Of a DNA stretch of 40,955 bases, positions 7,837 through 13,692 are shown piece after piece; positions within the stretch are counted from its first letter, which is position 1, and each line of letters opens with the position of its first letter. The DNA comes from a virus. Under the pieces are notes generated by a model. It had not been told where the DNA came from, searched no databases, and saw only the letters and a list, made by a program, of their open reading frames with translations. Location of the stretch: positions 1 through 40,955 of the IMG/VR virus record IMGVR_UViG_3300044530_000342. One strand, 5' to 3'. A program made the translations under genes and the position numbers.

Positions 7837-8025
7837 ACATAGTTGAGTGTTTAATATTTGTTAGACTCAACGGCCTGTTAAGCCAACCAACTCAAACAAA
7901 CGCTTTTTATACATTTTGAGATTCCACGATAACTGAGTTTCACCAATTCAATTTGTAATTTAAAGCAGTGAGTAATTATCAAGGCCGTAAACAAGTTGCA
8001 CTAGGTTGGTTTATGGTTGGTGGTC

Positions 8026-8062
8026 GTTAATAGGTTTGAACCCGGTGTACGGTGCTATTAAC
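8026..8062. repeat. Inverted repeat GTTAATAG / CTATTAAC
   Basis: Perfect 8-bp arms at 8026-8033 and 8055-8062 surround a 21-nt loop. There is no T-run, so a terminator is unlikely. It may be an operator or structured origin element. Confidence 0.45.
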
Positions 8063-8067
8063 TAATA

Positions 8068-8085
8068 GATATAAAATACTATATC
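8068..8085. repeat. Inverted repeat GATATA / TATATC
   Basis: Perfect 6-bp arms with a 6-nt AAATAC spacer lie only 5 nt after the GTTAATAG repeat. Arm length and spacing suit a dimeric regulator site. This is weak evidence in AT-rich DNA. Confidence 0.3.
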
Positions 8086-8241
8086 GGATAGGGGACTACT
8101 ATAATTGCTAAACAGTTGCACTAACTTAAAGGACTTTTGTTATTTTAGGGATAGGTGCAACCTAGCGAAGCCATGTCTAATCGAATAAAACAGCATAATA
8201 AAAGGCGTTTTTACCATTAACAAATATTTAACAATTTAATA

Positions 8242-8273
8242 TTTGCACATTATAATTATAATTGCTTACTTTG
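8242..8273 (+). promoter_or_regulatory. Early promoter P1
   Basis: TTTG (8242-8245), a 21-nt spacer and TACTTTG (8267-8273) form a near-consensus Bacteroidota promoter. The spacer contains TATAATTATAATT, which recurs in the promoter at 11226-11257. The first small gene starts at 8300. Confidence 0.55.
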
Positions 8274-8299
8274 CTGTATTCAAAAACGAAAAAACAAAT

Positions 8300-8410
8300 A
8301 TGAGAGATTTTACAAATACAAGAGCCAAGCGAAGCCTAATTAAAGGACTAGTGGTATGCTTTACCCTACTTATACTATCGGTAATAATTTTAACCCATTT
8401 AAACAAATAA
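8300..8410 (+). CDS. Small single-pass membrane protein
   Basis: The 36-aa frame begins with ATG at 8300 behind an A-rich leader, about 27 nt after promoter P1. A basic N-terminus (RAKRSLIKG) is followed by a hydrophobic helix (about residues 17-32), which fits one membrane span with the N-terminus inside. As the first early gene it may alter the host envelope, for example by excluding superinfection; this is a guess. The next gene starts 1 nt downstream of its stop. Confidence 0.5.
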   Translation: MRDFTNTRAKRSLIKGLVVCFTLLILSVIILTHLNK

Positions 8411-8411
8411 C

Positions 8412-8549
8412 ATGAGCAAACAACAAGTAACATGGCAATTAGACCCTGATACCATTAAAAAGGTAAAGGAGTTAGCCGAATTAAAAGGATGGGCTATCCA
8501 AGTAACAGCCGATAAACTAATGCAAAAAGCCTTAAAAACTAAGTTATGA
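8412..8549 (+). CDS. Ribbon-helix-helix-like small DNA-binding protein
   Basis: The 45-aa protein fits the Arc/CopG layout. A short N-terminal strand (VTWQL) is followed by a first helix beginning DPDTIKKVKELAELKG and a second helix beginning about VTADKLMQKAL. Its size, and its position as second gene of the early unit next to palindromic sites, suit a transcription regulator. The stop overlaps the next ATG by 4 nt. The fold is inferred from pattern only. Confidence 0.55.
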   Translation: MSKQQVTWQLDPDTIKKVKELAELKGWAIQVTADKLMQKALKTKL

Positions 8550-8824
8550 GAATAGAACTTTTTTCAAACAAGGCAACTGACTTAGCACTCGACTACAAAG
8601 AATACCCAAATGGGATAGACTTTGAAGGTGATGTTTGGACTGATGAAGATGGGGAGGTGGATTATCGTGGTAGGTTTACTACATTCGATGAAAACGAAAA
8701 CGAAGTTGAAATAGAGATCGAACCAGACCCGTATGAACTTTGTGATGCGCTTAACGTGGATATTGAATCTGCTATTCAAGATTGGAAGTCCGACTATTTA
8801 AGTTACTTAGCAGATACAGAATAA
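8546..8824 (+). CDS. Highly acidic small protein, possible DNA mimic
   Basis: The 92-aa protein is rich in Asp and Glu throughout, with very few Lys or Arg, so its isoelectric point must be very low. The densest acidic stretch is residues 25-62. Early phage proteins of this kind include DNA mimics that block restriction enzymes or nucleoid proteins, but no specific family is recognised. The stop codon TAA is the first part of the TAAC core of the attC-like site at 8822, as also happens with the methyltransferase gene at 8904-9656. Confidence 0.65.
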   Translation: MRIELFSNKATDLALDYKEYPNGIDFEGDVWTDEDGEVDYRGRFTTFDENENEVEIEIEPDPYELCDALNVDIESAIQDWKSDYLSYLADTE

Positions 8825-8950
8825 CGGTCGCGGCTTGGCGAAGTGGGGGAAGTATACCCACCAAAGCCGATTAGAATTACTAATGTTCAATAACAGATAA
8901 AAGATGATAGAAAGCAGTCAGCCCCCATTTTGCCAAGCCGATGTTAGCGG
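8822..8950. repeat. attC-like imperfect palindrome, site 1
   Basis: The left arm CGGCTTGGCGAAGTGGGGG (8831-8849) pairs with the right arm CCCCCATTTTGCCAAGCCG (8922-8940) over 19 positions, two of them G-T pairs. The outer ends are TAAC (8822-8825) and GTTAGCGG (8943-8950), separated from the arms by spacers of unequal length (5 and 2 nt). This is the layout of integron attC sites. The enclosed loop carries the start of the following methyltransferase gene. A nested partial right arm (8857-8870) could pair alternatively with the left arm. Confidence 0.65.
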
Positions 8951-9656
8951 AAGGCATGGGTTAATTCAAGGGAACGCAATGGATTTAATTTGCGATTTAG
9001 ACGACCACAGTATTGACCTAACAATATTAGACCCTGATTATCAAGATTGGGATAAACTTTGTGGGGATGGTTTAATATGCCAATCAGTAAGAGTTACAAA
9101 ATTAACTGGAAATATTATTTGCTTTACAAAACAGCCGTTTGATTACGAATTGAGAAACGAAGTGAACCATATTTTTAGGCGTGAAATTATTTGGAGCTTT
9201 TCAAATGGTGGTGCTTGGGTAAGTAAGCGGATGCCACTTGTATCATTCCAAAAAATATTCTGGCTTACACTTACAAAAGATTTTTATATTGATGTAAGAA
9301 CTGGATTAGATTACAATGAAGGCACAAAATCAATGAAACGAAGTAGCAAGGTATTTGGAGACTATAAAGCAGAAGGAAGGCAATTTGATAAATCAGACGA
9401 AGGAACTTGGATAAGAGACCACTATCATTTTAATAAACCACATACAGGTAAAATACCTGCAAAGCCCAAAGATTTGATGCAAATACTTATTAAATGCTTT
9501 TGCCCTGAAAATGGGATTGTTTTAGATCCGTTTTTTGGAAGTGGAATAGTTGGAGAAGTTTGTCAAGAATTAAACAGAAAATTTATAGCATACGAAATTG
9601 ACGAACAAAGGGTAAAAATGTTCAATGATAAGCAGGGTGCTAATGCTTTCCGCTAA
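8904..9656 (+). CDS. Beta-class DNA methyltransferase, cassette-borne
   Basis: The protein has 250 aa. The segment HGLIQGNAMDLI (18-29) is the usual start of small beta-class N4/N6 DNA methyltransferases. Motif IV follows as DPDY (43-46) where DPPY is normal, and the SAM-binding motif I is DPFFGSG (208-214). The first 16 or so residues are encoded by the loop and right arm of attC-like site 1. No in-frame start after the arm keeps residues 18-25, so the ATG at 8904 is likely. The stop codon TAA lies in the CTAAC core of site 2. It probably modifies phage DNA against host restriction. The DPDY variant may change base specificity or reduce activity. Confidence 0.85.
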   Translation: MIESSQPPFCQADVSGRHGLIQGNAMDLICDLDDHSIDLTILDPDYQDWDKLCGDGLICQSVRVTKLTGNIICFTKQPFDYELRNEVNHIFRREIIWSFSNGGAWVSKRMPLVSFQKIFWLTLTKDFYIDVRTGLDYNEGTKSMKRSSKVFGDYKAEGRQFDKSDEGTWIRDHYHFNKPHTGKIPAKPKDLMQILIKCFCPENGIVLDPFFGSGIVGEVCQELNRKFIAYEIDEQRVKMFNDKQGANAFR

Positions 9657-9776
9657 CGGTTCTGGGCTTTGCGAAGGCAGGGCTAAATAGTACAAAAGTT
9701 TAAATAATTACAAAAGAAAGTACAAATGTTGAAAACATGCACCAAAGCCCTGCTTTTGCAAAACCCTTGTTAGCAG
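9650..9776. repeat. attC-like imperfect palindrome, site 2
   Basis: The left end CCGCTAAC (9650-9657) with arm GGGCTTTGCGAAGGCAGGGCT (to 9684) faces the right arm AGCCCTGCTTTTGCAAAACCC (9746-9766) and GTTAGCAG (9769-9776). The arms pair imperfectly, with GCAGGGCT/AGCCCTGC exact. Total length is 127 bp, against 129 bp for site 1. The loop again contains the start codon of the next gene. Confidence 0.65.
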
Positions 9777-10417
9777 AAGGCACGGGTAATTTGGTCGAAT
9801 TGTTCGCTGGTTCTCGATCCGTTGGAAGTGTAGCCGAAGCAAAAGGAATGAATGTTTTTAGTGTTGATTGGCAAAAGTTTGATAAAATAGATTTAGCCAT
9901 TGATATTGAGGAATTACAAACAAAAGACGTTCCATTTATTCCTGATGTGGTTTGGGCTTCGCCTGATTGCACTACTTACACTATTGCAGCAATAAGCACA
10001 CACCGAAACGGAACAGAACCAAAAAGCGAATACGCTAAAAAATGTGATGCAGTAAATAAACATTTTATAAGCCTTATTGATGAATGGCTTTTAATAAATC
10101 CTAAAATGGTATTCTTTATTGAAAACCCAAGAGGAATGATGCGTAAAATGCCATTTATGCAAAGATTTAAAAGGCATACGGTTTGGTATTGTACTTATGG
10201 CGATGACAGAGCAAAGCCAACGGATATATGGACTAATAGCGAAGTATGGCAACCAAGACCAATGTGCCACAACGGAAACAAAAATTGTCATCACCAACCT
10301 GCACCAAGAGGATCTAAAACAGGAACACAAGGCAAAAAAGGAAGTTTTAACCGTTCAAAAATACCAAAAGAATTATGTCAAGAAATAATCGAATGTTCAA
10401 TTTTAGCAGTAGTGTAG
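9737..10417 (+). CDS. C5-cytosine DNA methyltransferase-like protein, cassette-borne
   Basis: The 226-aa protein has motif I LFAGS (22-26), a catalytic-loop candidate SPDC (75-78) with Cys78, and motif VI ENP (129-131). These fit the compact phage Dcm-like methyltransferases. Motif IV is normally PPC; here the residue before Cys is Asp. A His/Cys cluster near residues 177-187 (CHNGNKNCHH) might bind metal. The ATG at 9737 lies in the loop of attC-like site 2, so the first 11-12 residues come from its right arm. It probably protects phage DNA; whether it is active is uncertain. Confidence 0.8.
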   Translation: MHQSPAFAKPLLAEGTGNLVELFAGSRSVGSVAEAKGMNVFSVDWQKFDKIDLAIDIEELQTKDVPFIPDVVWASPDCTTYTIAAISTHRNGTEPKSEYAKKCDAVNKHFISLIDEWLLINPKMVFFIENPRGMMRKMPFMQRFKRHTVWYCTYGDDRAKPTDIWTNSEVWQPRPMCHNGNKNCHHQPAPRGSKTGTQGKKGSFNRSKIPKELCQEIIECSILAVV

Positions 10418-10418
10418 T

Positions 10419-10440
10419 GCTTTCTGCTAACTACCGTATA
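10419..10440. repeat. attC-like half site 3 at end of second cassette
   Basis: GCTTTCTGCTAAC (10419-10431) matches, as an inverted repeat at 12 of 13 positions, the start of the same cassette (GTTAGCAGAAGGC at 9769-9781). No matching right arm was found downstream, so the palindrome is missing or decayed here. Confidence 0.5.
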
Positions 10441-10459
10441 TAAGAAATAATACCACACA

Positions 10460-10687
10460 ATGAAAATAACAGTATCAACTACTTACGATGTAATATGGCA
10501 GTTAAAAGACCATACTCATTACAAGTTTACAAAAGATGGTATCTGTATAAATTCAAAGCGAAATAAAATAGTGAAACGGGTTAAAAATGGAGGCTCAATA
10601 GGATATTGCATATCCGGTAAGTTTTATTCATTGACTTCATTAAGAAACGAGTTAGAAAAAATTACTAACATTGAATGTCCTTTTTAA
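10460..10687 (+). CDS. Conserved-looking hypothetical phage protein
   Basis: The 75-aa basic protein (MKITVSTTYDVIWQL...) has a small beta-rich centre with YKFTKDGICINSKRNK and IGYCISGKFYSL. It resembles short proteins I associate with Bacteroidota phages, but I cannot name a function. It is the first gene after the cassette region and lies 2 nt before a tiny frame at 10689. Confidence 0.7.
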   Translation: MKITVSTTYDVIWQLKDHTHYKFTKDGICINSKRNKIVKRVKNGGSIGYCISGKFYSLTSLRNELEKITNIECPF

Positions 10688-10688
10688 T

Positions 10689-10775
10689 ATGATAAACCTA
10701 ATTTTAGAACTAGCCTCACTTATGCCGGGCATGGGTTGGCTTATAAACTTTAAATACAAAGCAAATGATAGATAA
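10689..10775 (+). CDS. Possible 28-aa hydrophobic peptide
   Basis: A short ATG frame begins 1 nt after the stop of the 75-aa gene and overlaps the next start by 11 nt. It has a hydrophobic stretch (LILELASLMPGMGWLI) and a basic end. The tight fit between neighbours supports translation, but the length makes it uncertain. Confidence 0.3.
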   Translation: MINLILELASLMPGMGWLINFKYKANDR

Positions 10776-11202
10776 CTATGAGTTCAATCTTATGATTGAA
10801 AGGAAAAACGAAGCGCAAAGGATTTCAAATACTTTTTTTGATGGAAGGTACGTGATACATATTGTAGATACCAGACCTGTTTATAAAGGTGATTTTGATA
10901 TATTCAGCGATTCGTTAATTAACTTGGTATGCAGGTTTTTTAACTTGGATGTTGACAGGTTCAAAGGTCGTGATAGGCACAAACATTACTGCGATGCTAG
11001 AAATATGTACGCTTTTTACATTCGAGATACCTATAAAGCCCAAATAAGTTTAACCCAATTAGGTAAAACAATCGGAAGAGATCACTCAAGTATCATTCAT
11101 TACTTAAAGCAGCATGATAATTTAATGTTTAGGGATGAACTTTACACGGCAAGGTATAAGGCACTAAAGGCTGTTTTAGATCAAAAGCCTGTTAATTGTT
11201 AA
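10765..11202 (+). CDS. DnaA domain IV-like DNA-binding protein
   Basis: The C-terminal half of this 145-aa protein matches the DnaA DNA-binding domain. A helix-turn-helix reads SLTQLGKTIGRDHSSIIHY, with the signature GRDHSS at residues 104-109. The AAA+ ATPase domains of DnaA are absent. A stand-alone domain IV could bind DnaA-box-like sites to direct or block replication initiation on phage or host DNA, or act as a transcription factor. It precedes the recombination genes and an internal promoter (11226-11257). Confidence 0.8.
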   Translation: MIDNYEFNLMIERKNEAQRISNTFFDGRYVIHIVDTRPVYKGDFDIFSDSLINLVCRFFNLDVDRFKGRDRHKHYCDARNMYAFYIRDTYKAQISLTQLGKTIGRDHSSIIHYLKQHDNLMFRDELYTARYKALKAVLDQKPVNC

Positions 11203-11225
11203 ATAACTGTTAACGTATATTAATC

Positions 11226-11257
11226 TTGCATTTATATAATTATAATTACTATATTTG
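11226..11257 (+). promoter_or_regulatory. Early promoter P2
   Basis: TTG (11226-11228), a 21-nt spacer and TATATTTG (11250-11257) match the Bacteroidota consensus. The spacer holds TATAATTATAATT, as in P1. Three GTTAA copies lie just upstream at 11192-11214, possibly a regulator site. The next gene begins at 11278. Confidence 0.7.
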
Positions 11258-11277
11258 CATAAACAAACAACAAGCAT

Positions 11278-11508
11278 ATGGAAAAATTACACAATCTAAC
11301 AAAAGACGCTGCCGAGATAATCGAAGCTGAAAGTTTTGAAGTTAACCACAACTTCCATAAGGTAGAAGGGTATTACATTCTTAACAACATTACTATCTAT
11401 TTTAAAGATAGCAACATTGATAAGTTCCACAGCTTAACCTTTTCAAGTGAGGAAAAAGCCATTGATGGTATTACAGGATTCATACAACTTTATAAAAACG
11501 TAGAATAA
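11278..11508 (+). CDS. Hypothetical protein
   Basis: This 76-aa protein is not recognised. It has no membrane segment, a helical start, a beta-type centre (YYILNNITIYF) and an acidic overall character. It is the first gene after promoter P2 and lies 7 nt before the Erf-type gene, so it probably belongs to the recombination unit. Confidence 0.65.
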   Translation: MEKLHNLTKDAAEIIEAESFEVNHNFHKVEGYYILNNITIYFKDSNIDKFHSLTFSSEEKAIDGITGFIQLYKNVE

Positions 11509-11515
11509 AACAAAC

Positions 11516-12058
11516 ATGGAAAAACTGATTAACATTCAAAACTCACTTAAAGCACCTAAAGGGCAGTTTAACGCATTTGGTAAATATAACTACCGATCTT
11601 GCGAAGATATTTTAGAAGCTGTAAAGCCTTTATTGTACGAAAATAAGTGCCTTTTATTATTGACTGATGAAGTTATTGATAAAGGTGGTAGGGTTTATAT
11701 TAAGGCTACCGTCAGCTTATTTGATGGGGAAAAAGAGTATAGTGTTTCAGCTATGGCTCGTGAAGAAGAAAATGTCAAAGGAATGTCGGCAAGTCAGGTT
11801 ACGGGTGCAGCTTCAAGCTATGCACGTAAATACGCTTTAAACGGCTTGTTTTGTATAGACGATAATAAGGATTCAGATAGTAAACAACCACCAAGCAAAG
11901 ACACGGAAGACTTATCCGATTGGGTAAACTTAGTTAACGGATGTTCAACTGTTGAAGAATTAGAACTCGTTTACAAGTCAAACGCTAATACCATTGGCAA
12001 AGATACCAAGATACTTAAACTATTTTCTAACCGCAAAAAAGAATTAGGCAATGTTTAG
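11516..12058 (+). CDS. erf: Erf-family single-strand annealing protein
   Basis: ERF proteins anneal complementary single strands for phage recombination and genome circularisation. This 180-aa sequence has the conserved core from about residue 20 to 120, ending in GAASSYARKYALNGLFCIDD (about 97-116), the most diagnostic stretch of the family. The C-terminal tail (about 125-180) is a variable helical region. The next gene overlaps by 8 nt and encodes the matching nuclease, forming an exonuclease-annealase pair. Gene symbol is by family. Confidence 0.9.
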   Translation: MEKLINIQNSLKAPKGQFNAFGKYNYRSCEDILEAVKPLLYENKCLLLLTDEVIDKGGRVYIKATVSLFDGEKEYSVSAMAREEENVKGMSASQVTGAASSYARKYALNGLFCIDDNKDSDSKQPPSKDTEDLSDWVNLVNGCSTVEELELVYKSNANTIGKDTKILKLFSNRKKELGNV

Positions 12059-12707
12059 ATGCTCGAAATTAGGCGACCTAATGACAGGCAGCCGTGATAA
12101 GTCGGATTTACTTGGTGAAACCTGCAAGGCTTATTTAGATGAAATGGTTATCTTTAAAAAGTACGGTATTAAAAAGGATATAACCAGCAAGTACATTGAG
12201 AAAGGTCTATTGATGGAAACCGACAGCATAGGACTACTTTTAGCCATTGATGGTATCATTTACTCAAAGAATGAGGAAAGGTTTTCTAATGGGGTTATAA
12301 CAGGTGAGCCGGATATTATACACGAAGGTAAGATCATTGATGTTAAAACCTCATGGGATTTATTCAGCCATGTTAAGAATAAGAAAATTAATCCTAAGTA
12401 TGAATGGCAGGTATTAGGGTACATGGAGTTAACAGGCTGTAAAACTGCTGAGGTTATACACTTGTTAGTAGATACACCCGAAACGCTTGTACAAGATGAA
12501 ATAAGACGTACAGGATGGAAGTTAGGAATGGTTGAAGTACCCGAAGAACTTGAAAGCGACATTCGTAAAAACATGATGTTTGAGCAAGTACCATTATCCG
12601 AAAGATGTATTAGATTTGCGGTTGAATACTCGGATGAAAAAATATCCAAAATGTATGATAAGTTACAACTTTGCGCTGAATACATTGAAAAACAAATGAA
12701 CCTATGA
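12051..12707 (+). CDS. YqaJ-like PD-(D/E)XK exonuclease
   Basis: The 218-aa protein shows nuclease-core residues in order: E56 in KGLLMETD, GEPD at 85-88, and IDVKT with D97 and K99. This is the pattern of YqaJ/lambda-exonuclease-like phage enzymes that resect DNA ends. It overlaps the Erf-type gene by 8 nt and the next small gene by 4 nt. Together with Erf it should drive single-strand annealing recombination during replication. The catalytic residues look intact. Confidence 0.85.
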   Translation: MFRCSKLGDLMTGSRDKSDLLGETCKAYLDEMVIFKKYGIKKDITSKYIEKGLLMETDSIGLLLAIDGIIYSKNEERFSNGVITGEPDIIHEGKIIDVKTSWDLFSHVKNKKINPKYEWQVLGYMELTGCKTAEVIHLLVDTPETLVQDEIRRTGWKLGMVEVPEELESDIRKNMMFEQVPLSERCIRFAVEYSDEKISKMYDKLQLCAEYIEKQMNL

Positions 12708-12931
12708 TACTAGAACTATTTGACAAGGCAATGAAGCTAACAAAGGCTGGAATGTTTGGAGTTAGTTTAGATATTATCTTTGAACAAGGTGATGTTATTG
12801 GAGTGGATATATGGGTAAATGTAAGAACGGGTAACAGCTTTGAAGTTGAGCCTACTAACCACATATCTTGCCACTCTTTAGAATCAGCCTATGAGGAATT
12901 AACATTTTTAGAAATCAAATTAAAACAATAA
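12704..12931 (+). CDS. Hypothetical protein
   Basis: The 75-aa protein is not recognised. It appears alpha/beta, starting with a helix and then two strands (VSLDIIFEQGDVIGVDIWV). Its ATG overlaps the nuclease stop by 4 nt, and the SSB-like gene follows after 1 nt, so it is probably co-translated with the recombination proteins. Confidence 0.65.
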   Translation: MILELFDKAMKLTKAGMFGVSLDIIFEQGDVIGVDIWVNVRTGNSFEVEPTNHISCHSLESAYEELTFLEIKLKQ

Positions 12932-12932
12932 A

Positions 12933-13172
12933 ATGAGCAACGAAAAGAAGTTTTTTGGTAACGTAAAAACCATAGCAACCCAATACGGGGAAATGACTAA
13001 GATAAGTTTTAAGAAAACAGAATTAGCCGAAATGATTAACAACTGCAATGACAAAGGTTATTTTAACCTAGTTATTAAGGAATCAAAGAATAAGCCCGGA
13101 ACTAAGTACATGGAGCAAGATACCTTTGTTCCTAAGAATGATAGCAATGATAAAACCGACTTACCTTTTTAG
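12933..13172 (+). CDS. Small SSB-like protein with acidic DLPF tip
   Basis: The 79-aa protein ends in SNDKTDLPF, very like the C-terminal tip (D-D-[IL]-P-F) by which single-stranded DNA-binding proteins recruit partner enzymes. The body (FFGNVKTIATQYGEMTKISF) has the strand pattern of a minimal OB-like binder, but it is shorter than normal SSB. It lies between the recombination and helicase genes. It may be a reduced SSB or an adaptor that mimics the SSB tip; the tip is directly visible and the fold is inferred. Confidence 0.65.
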   Translation: MSNEKKFFGNVKTIATQYGEMTKISFKKTELAEMINNCNDKGYFNLVIKESKNKPGTKYMEQDTFVPKNDSNDKTDLPF

Positions 13173-13174
13173 TT

Positions 13175-13405
13175 ATGGAAAACAAGATACAGTCTTTACT
13201 TATTGAATCAACCCAAAAATTAGGTACTGCAATAAGTTATGAAAAGACAATAAGGGTAGATCATGATGGTACTATTAGCACAAAATATTTTATAGTTTAC
13301 ATAAGTGGTGAATCTGAATCCGAATATGATGCAGTATGTAGGTCTTTTGATAACTCTATGGAGGTTGTAATTTACTTGGAATCATTAATTAATTTGATAA
13401 AATGA
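13175..13405 (+). CDS. Hypothetical protein
   Basis: The 76-aa acidic protein is not recognised. It contains a beta hairpin-like centre (TISTKYFIVYISGESESEYD) and a C-terminal helix. Its ATG follows the SSB-like stop by 2 nt, and its stop overlaps the next ATG by 4 nt. Confidence 0.65.
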   Translation: MENKIQSLLIESTQKLGTAISYEKTIRVDHDGTISTKYFIVYISGESESEYDAVCRSFDNSMEVVIYLESLINLIK

Positions 13406-13692
13406 AACTAGCAATTAAGTCAATACTCCTAGCCTATCCGATGGACAAACGCTTTACAACGGCACTGCTAAGTCAGTTACTATCTTTGAAGTTAGGGTAT
13501 TGGCCTGATGCTGGTGAAGTAACTAGGGTTTGTAGGGAACTAATTGAGGCAAAAGAATTAAACCTTTGCCATATCTTTGAGAATAAAAAGTGGAGGTATT
13601 TAAGGAGTGTAAAGCATCATGTACTATTGAAGCATAACATCCACCTACATAGAGATCAAATGAATAAAGAAATAAGAAAAAAACAAATATAA
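13402..13692 (+). CDS. Hypothetical basic protein, winged-helix-like
   Basis: The 96-aa basic protein could be a small winged helix. Helices span about 5-20 and 35-50 (AGEVTRVCRELIEAKEL), then a short wing (ICHIF-like strand, KKWRYL) and a Lys/His-rich tail. It overlaps the helicase-methyltransferase start by 1 nt. DNA binding is plausible but unproven. Confidence 0.6.
   Translation: MKLAIKSILLAYPMDKRFTTALLSQLLSLKLGYWPDAGEVTRVCRELIEAKELNLCHIFENKKWRYLRSVKHHVLLKHNIHLHRDQMNKEIRKKQI

Larger units (their letters stand above)
7995..8123. repeat. Direct repeat pair GTTGCACTA
   Basis: GTTGCACTA occurs at 7995-8003 and 8115-8123, each preceded by an A-rich stretch containing AAC. They flank the two inverted repeats of the control region. 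They may be regulator or replication-protein binding sites; function is unknown. Confidence 0.4.
7671..8299. other. Non-coding divergent control region
   Basis: No convincing gene lies in these 629 nt. The region separates the minus-strand late-type unit from the plus-strand early unit. It holds promoters pointing outward at both edges, a GCCCGGG hairpin with a T-run, the inverted repeats GTTAATAG/CTATTAAC and GATATA/TATATC, two copies each of GTTGCACTA and GGTTGGT, and a related GGTGCAACCTA near 8154. It is the best place in the window for a replication origin or main switch, but no DnaA box or iteron array is clear. Confidence 0.6.

Noticed and set aside
7981-8058. tRNA-like stretch with a GGTTTGAACC T-loop look and CCGTA/TACGG ends
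   Set aside because: The T stem has a mismatch, no anticodon stem can be drawn and the acceptor pairs poorly. It is better explained by the GTTAATAG inverted repeat.
8173-8220. 15-codon basic ATG frame inside the control region
   Set aside because: Very short, no conserved pattern, and it lies upstream of promoter P1. It is likely chance.
12260-12864. Minus-strand frames opposite the YqaJ-type nuclease and following gene
   Set aside because: Ser/Thr-rich shadow translations of well-supported genes on the other strand.
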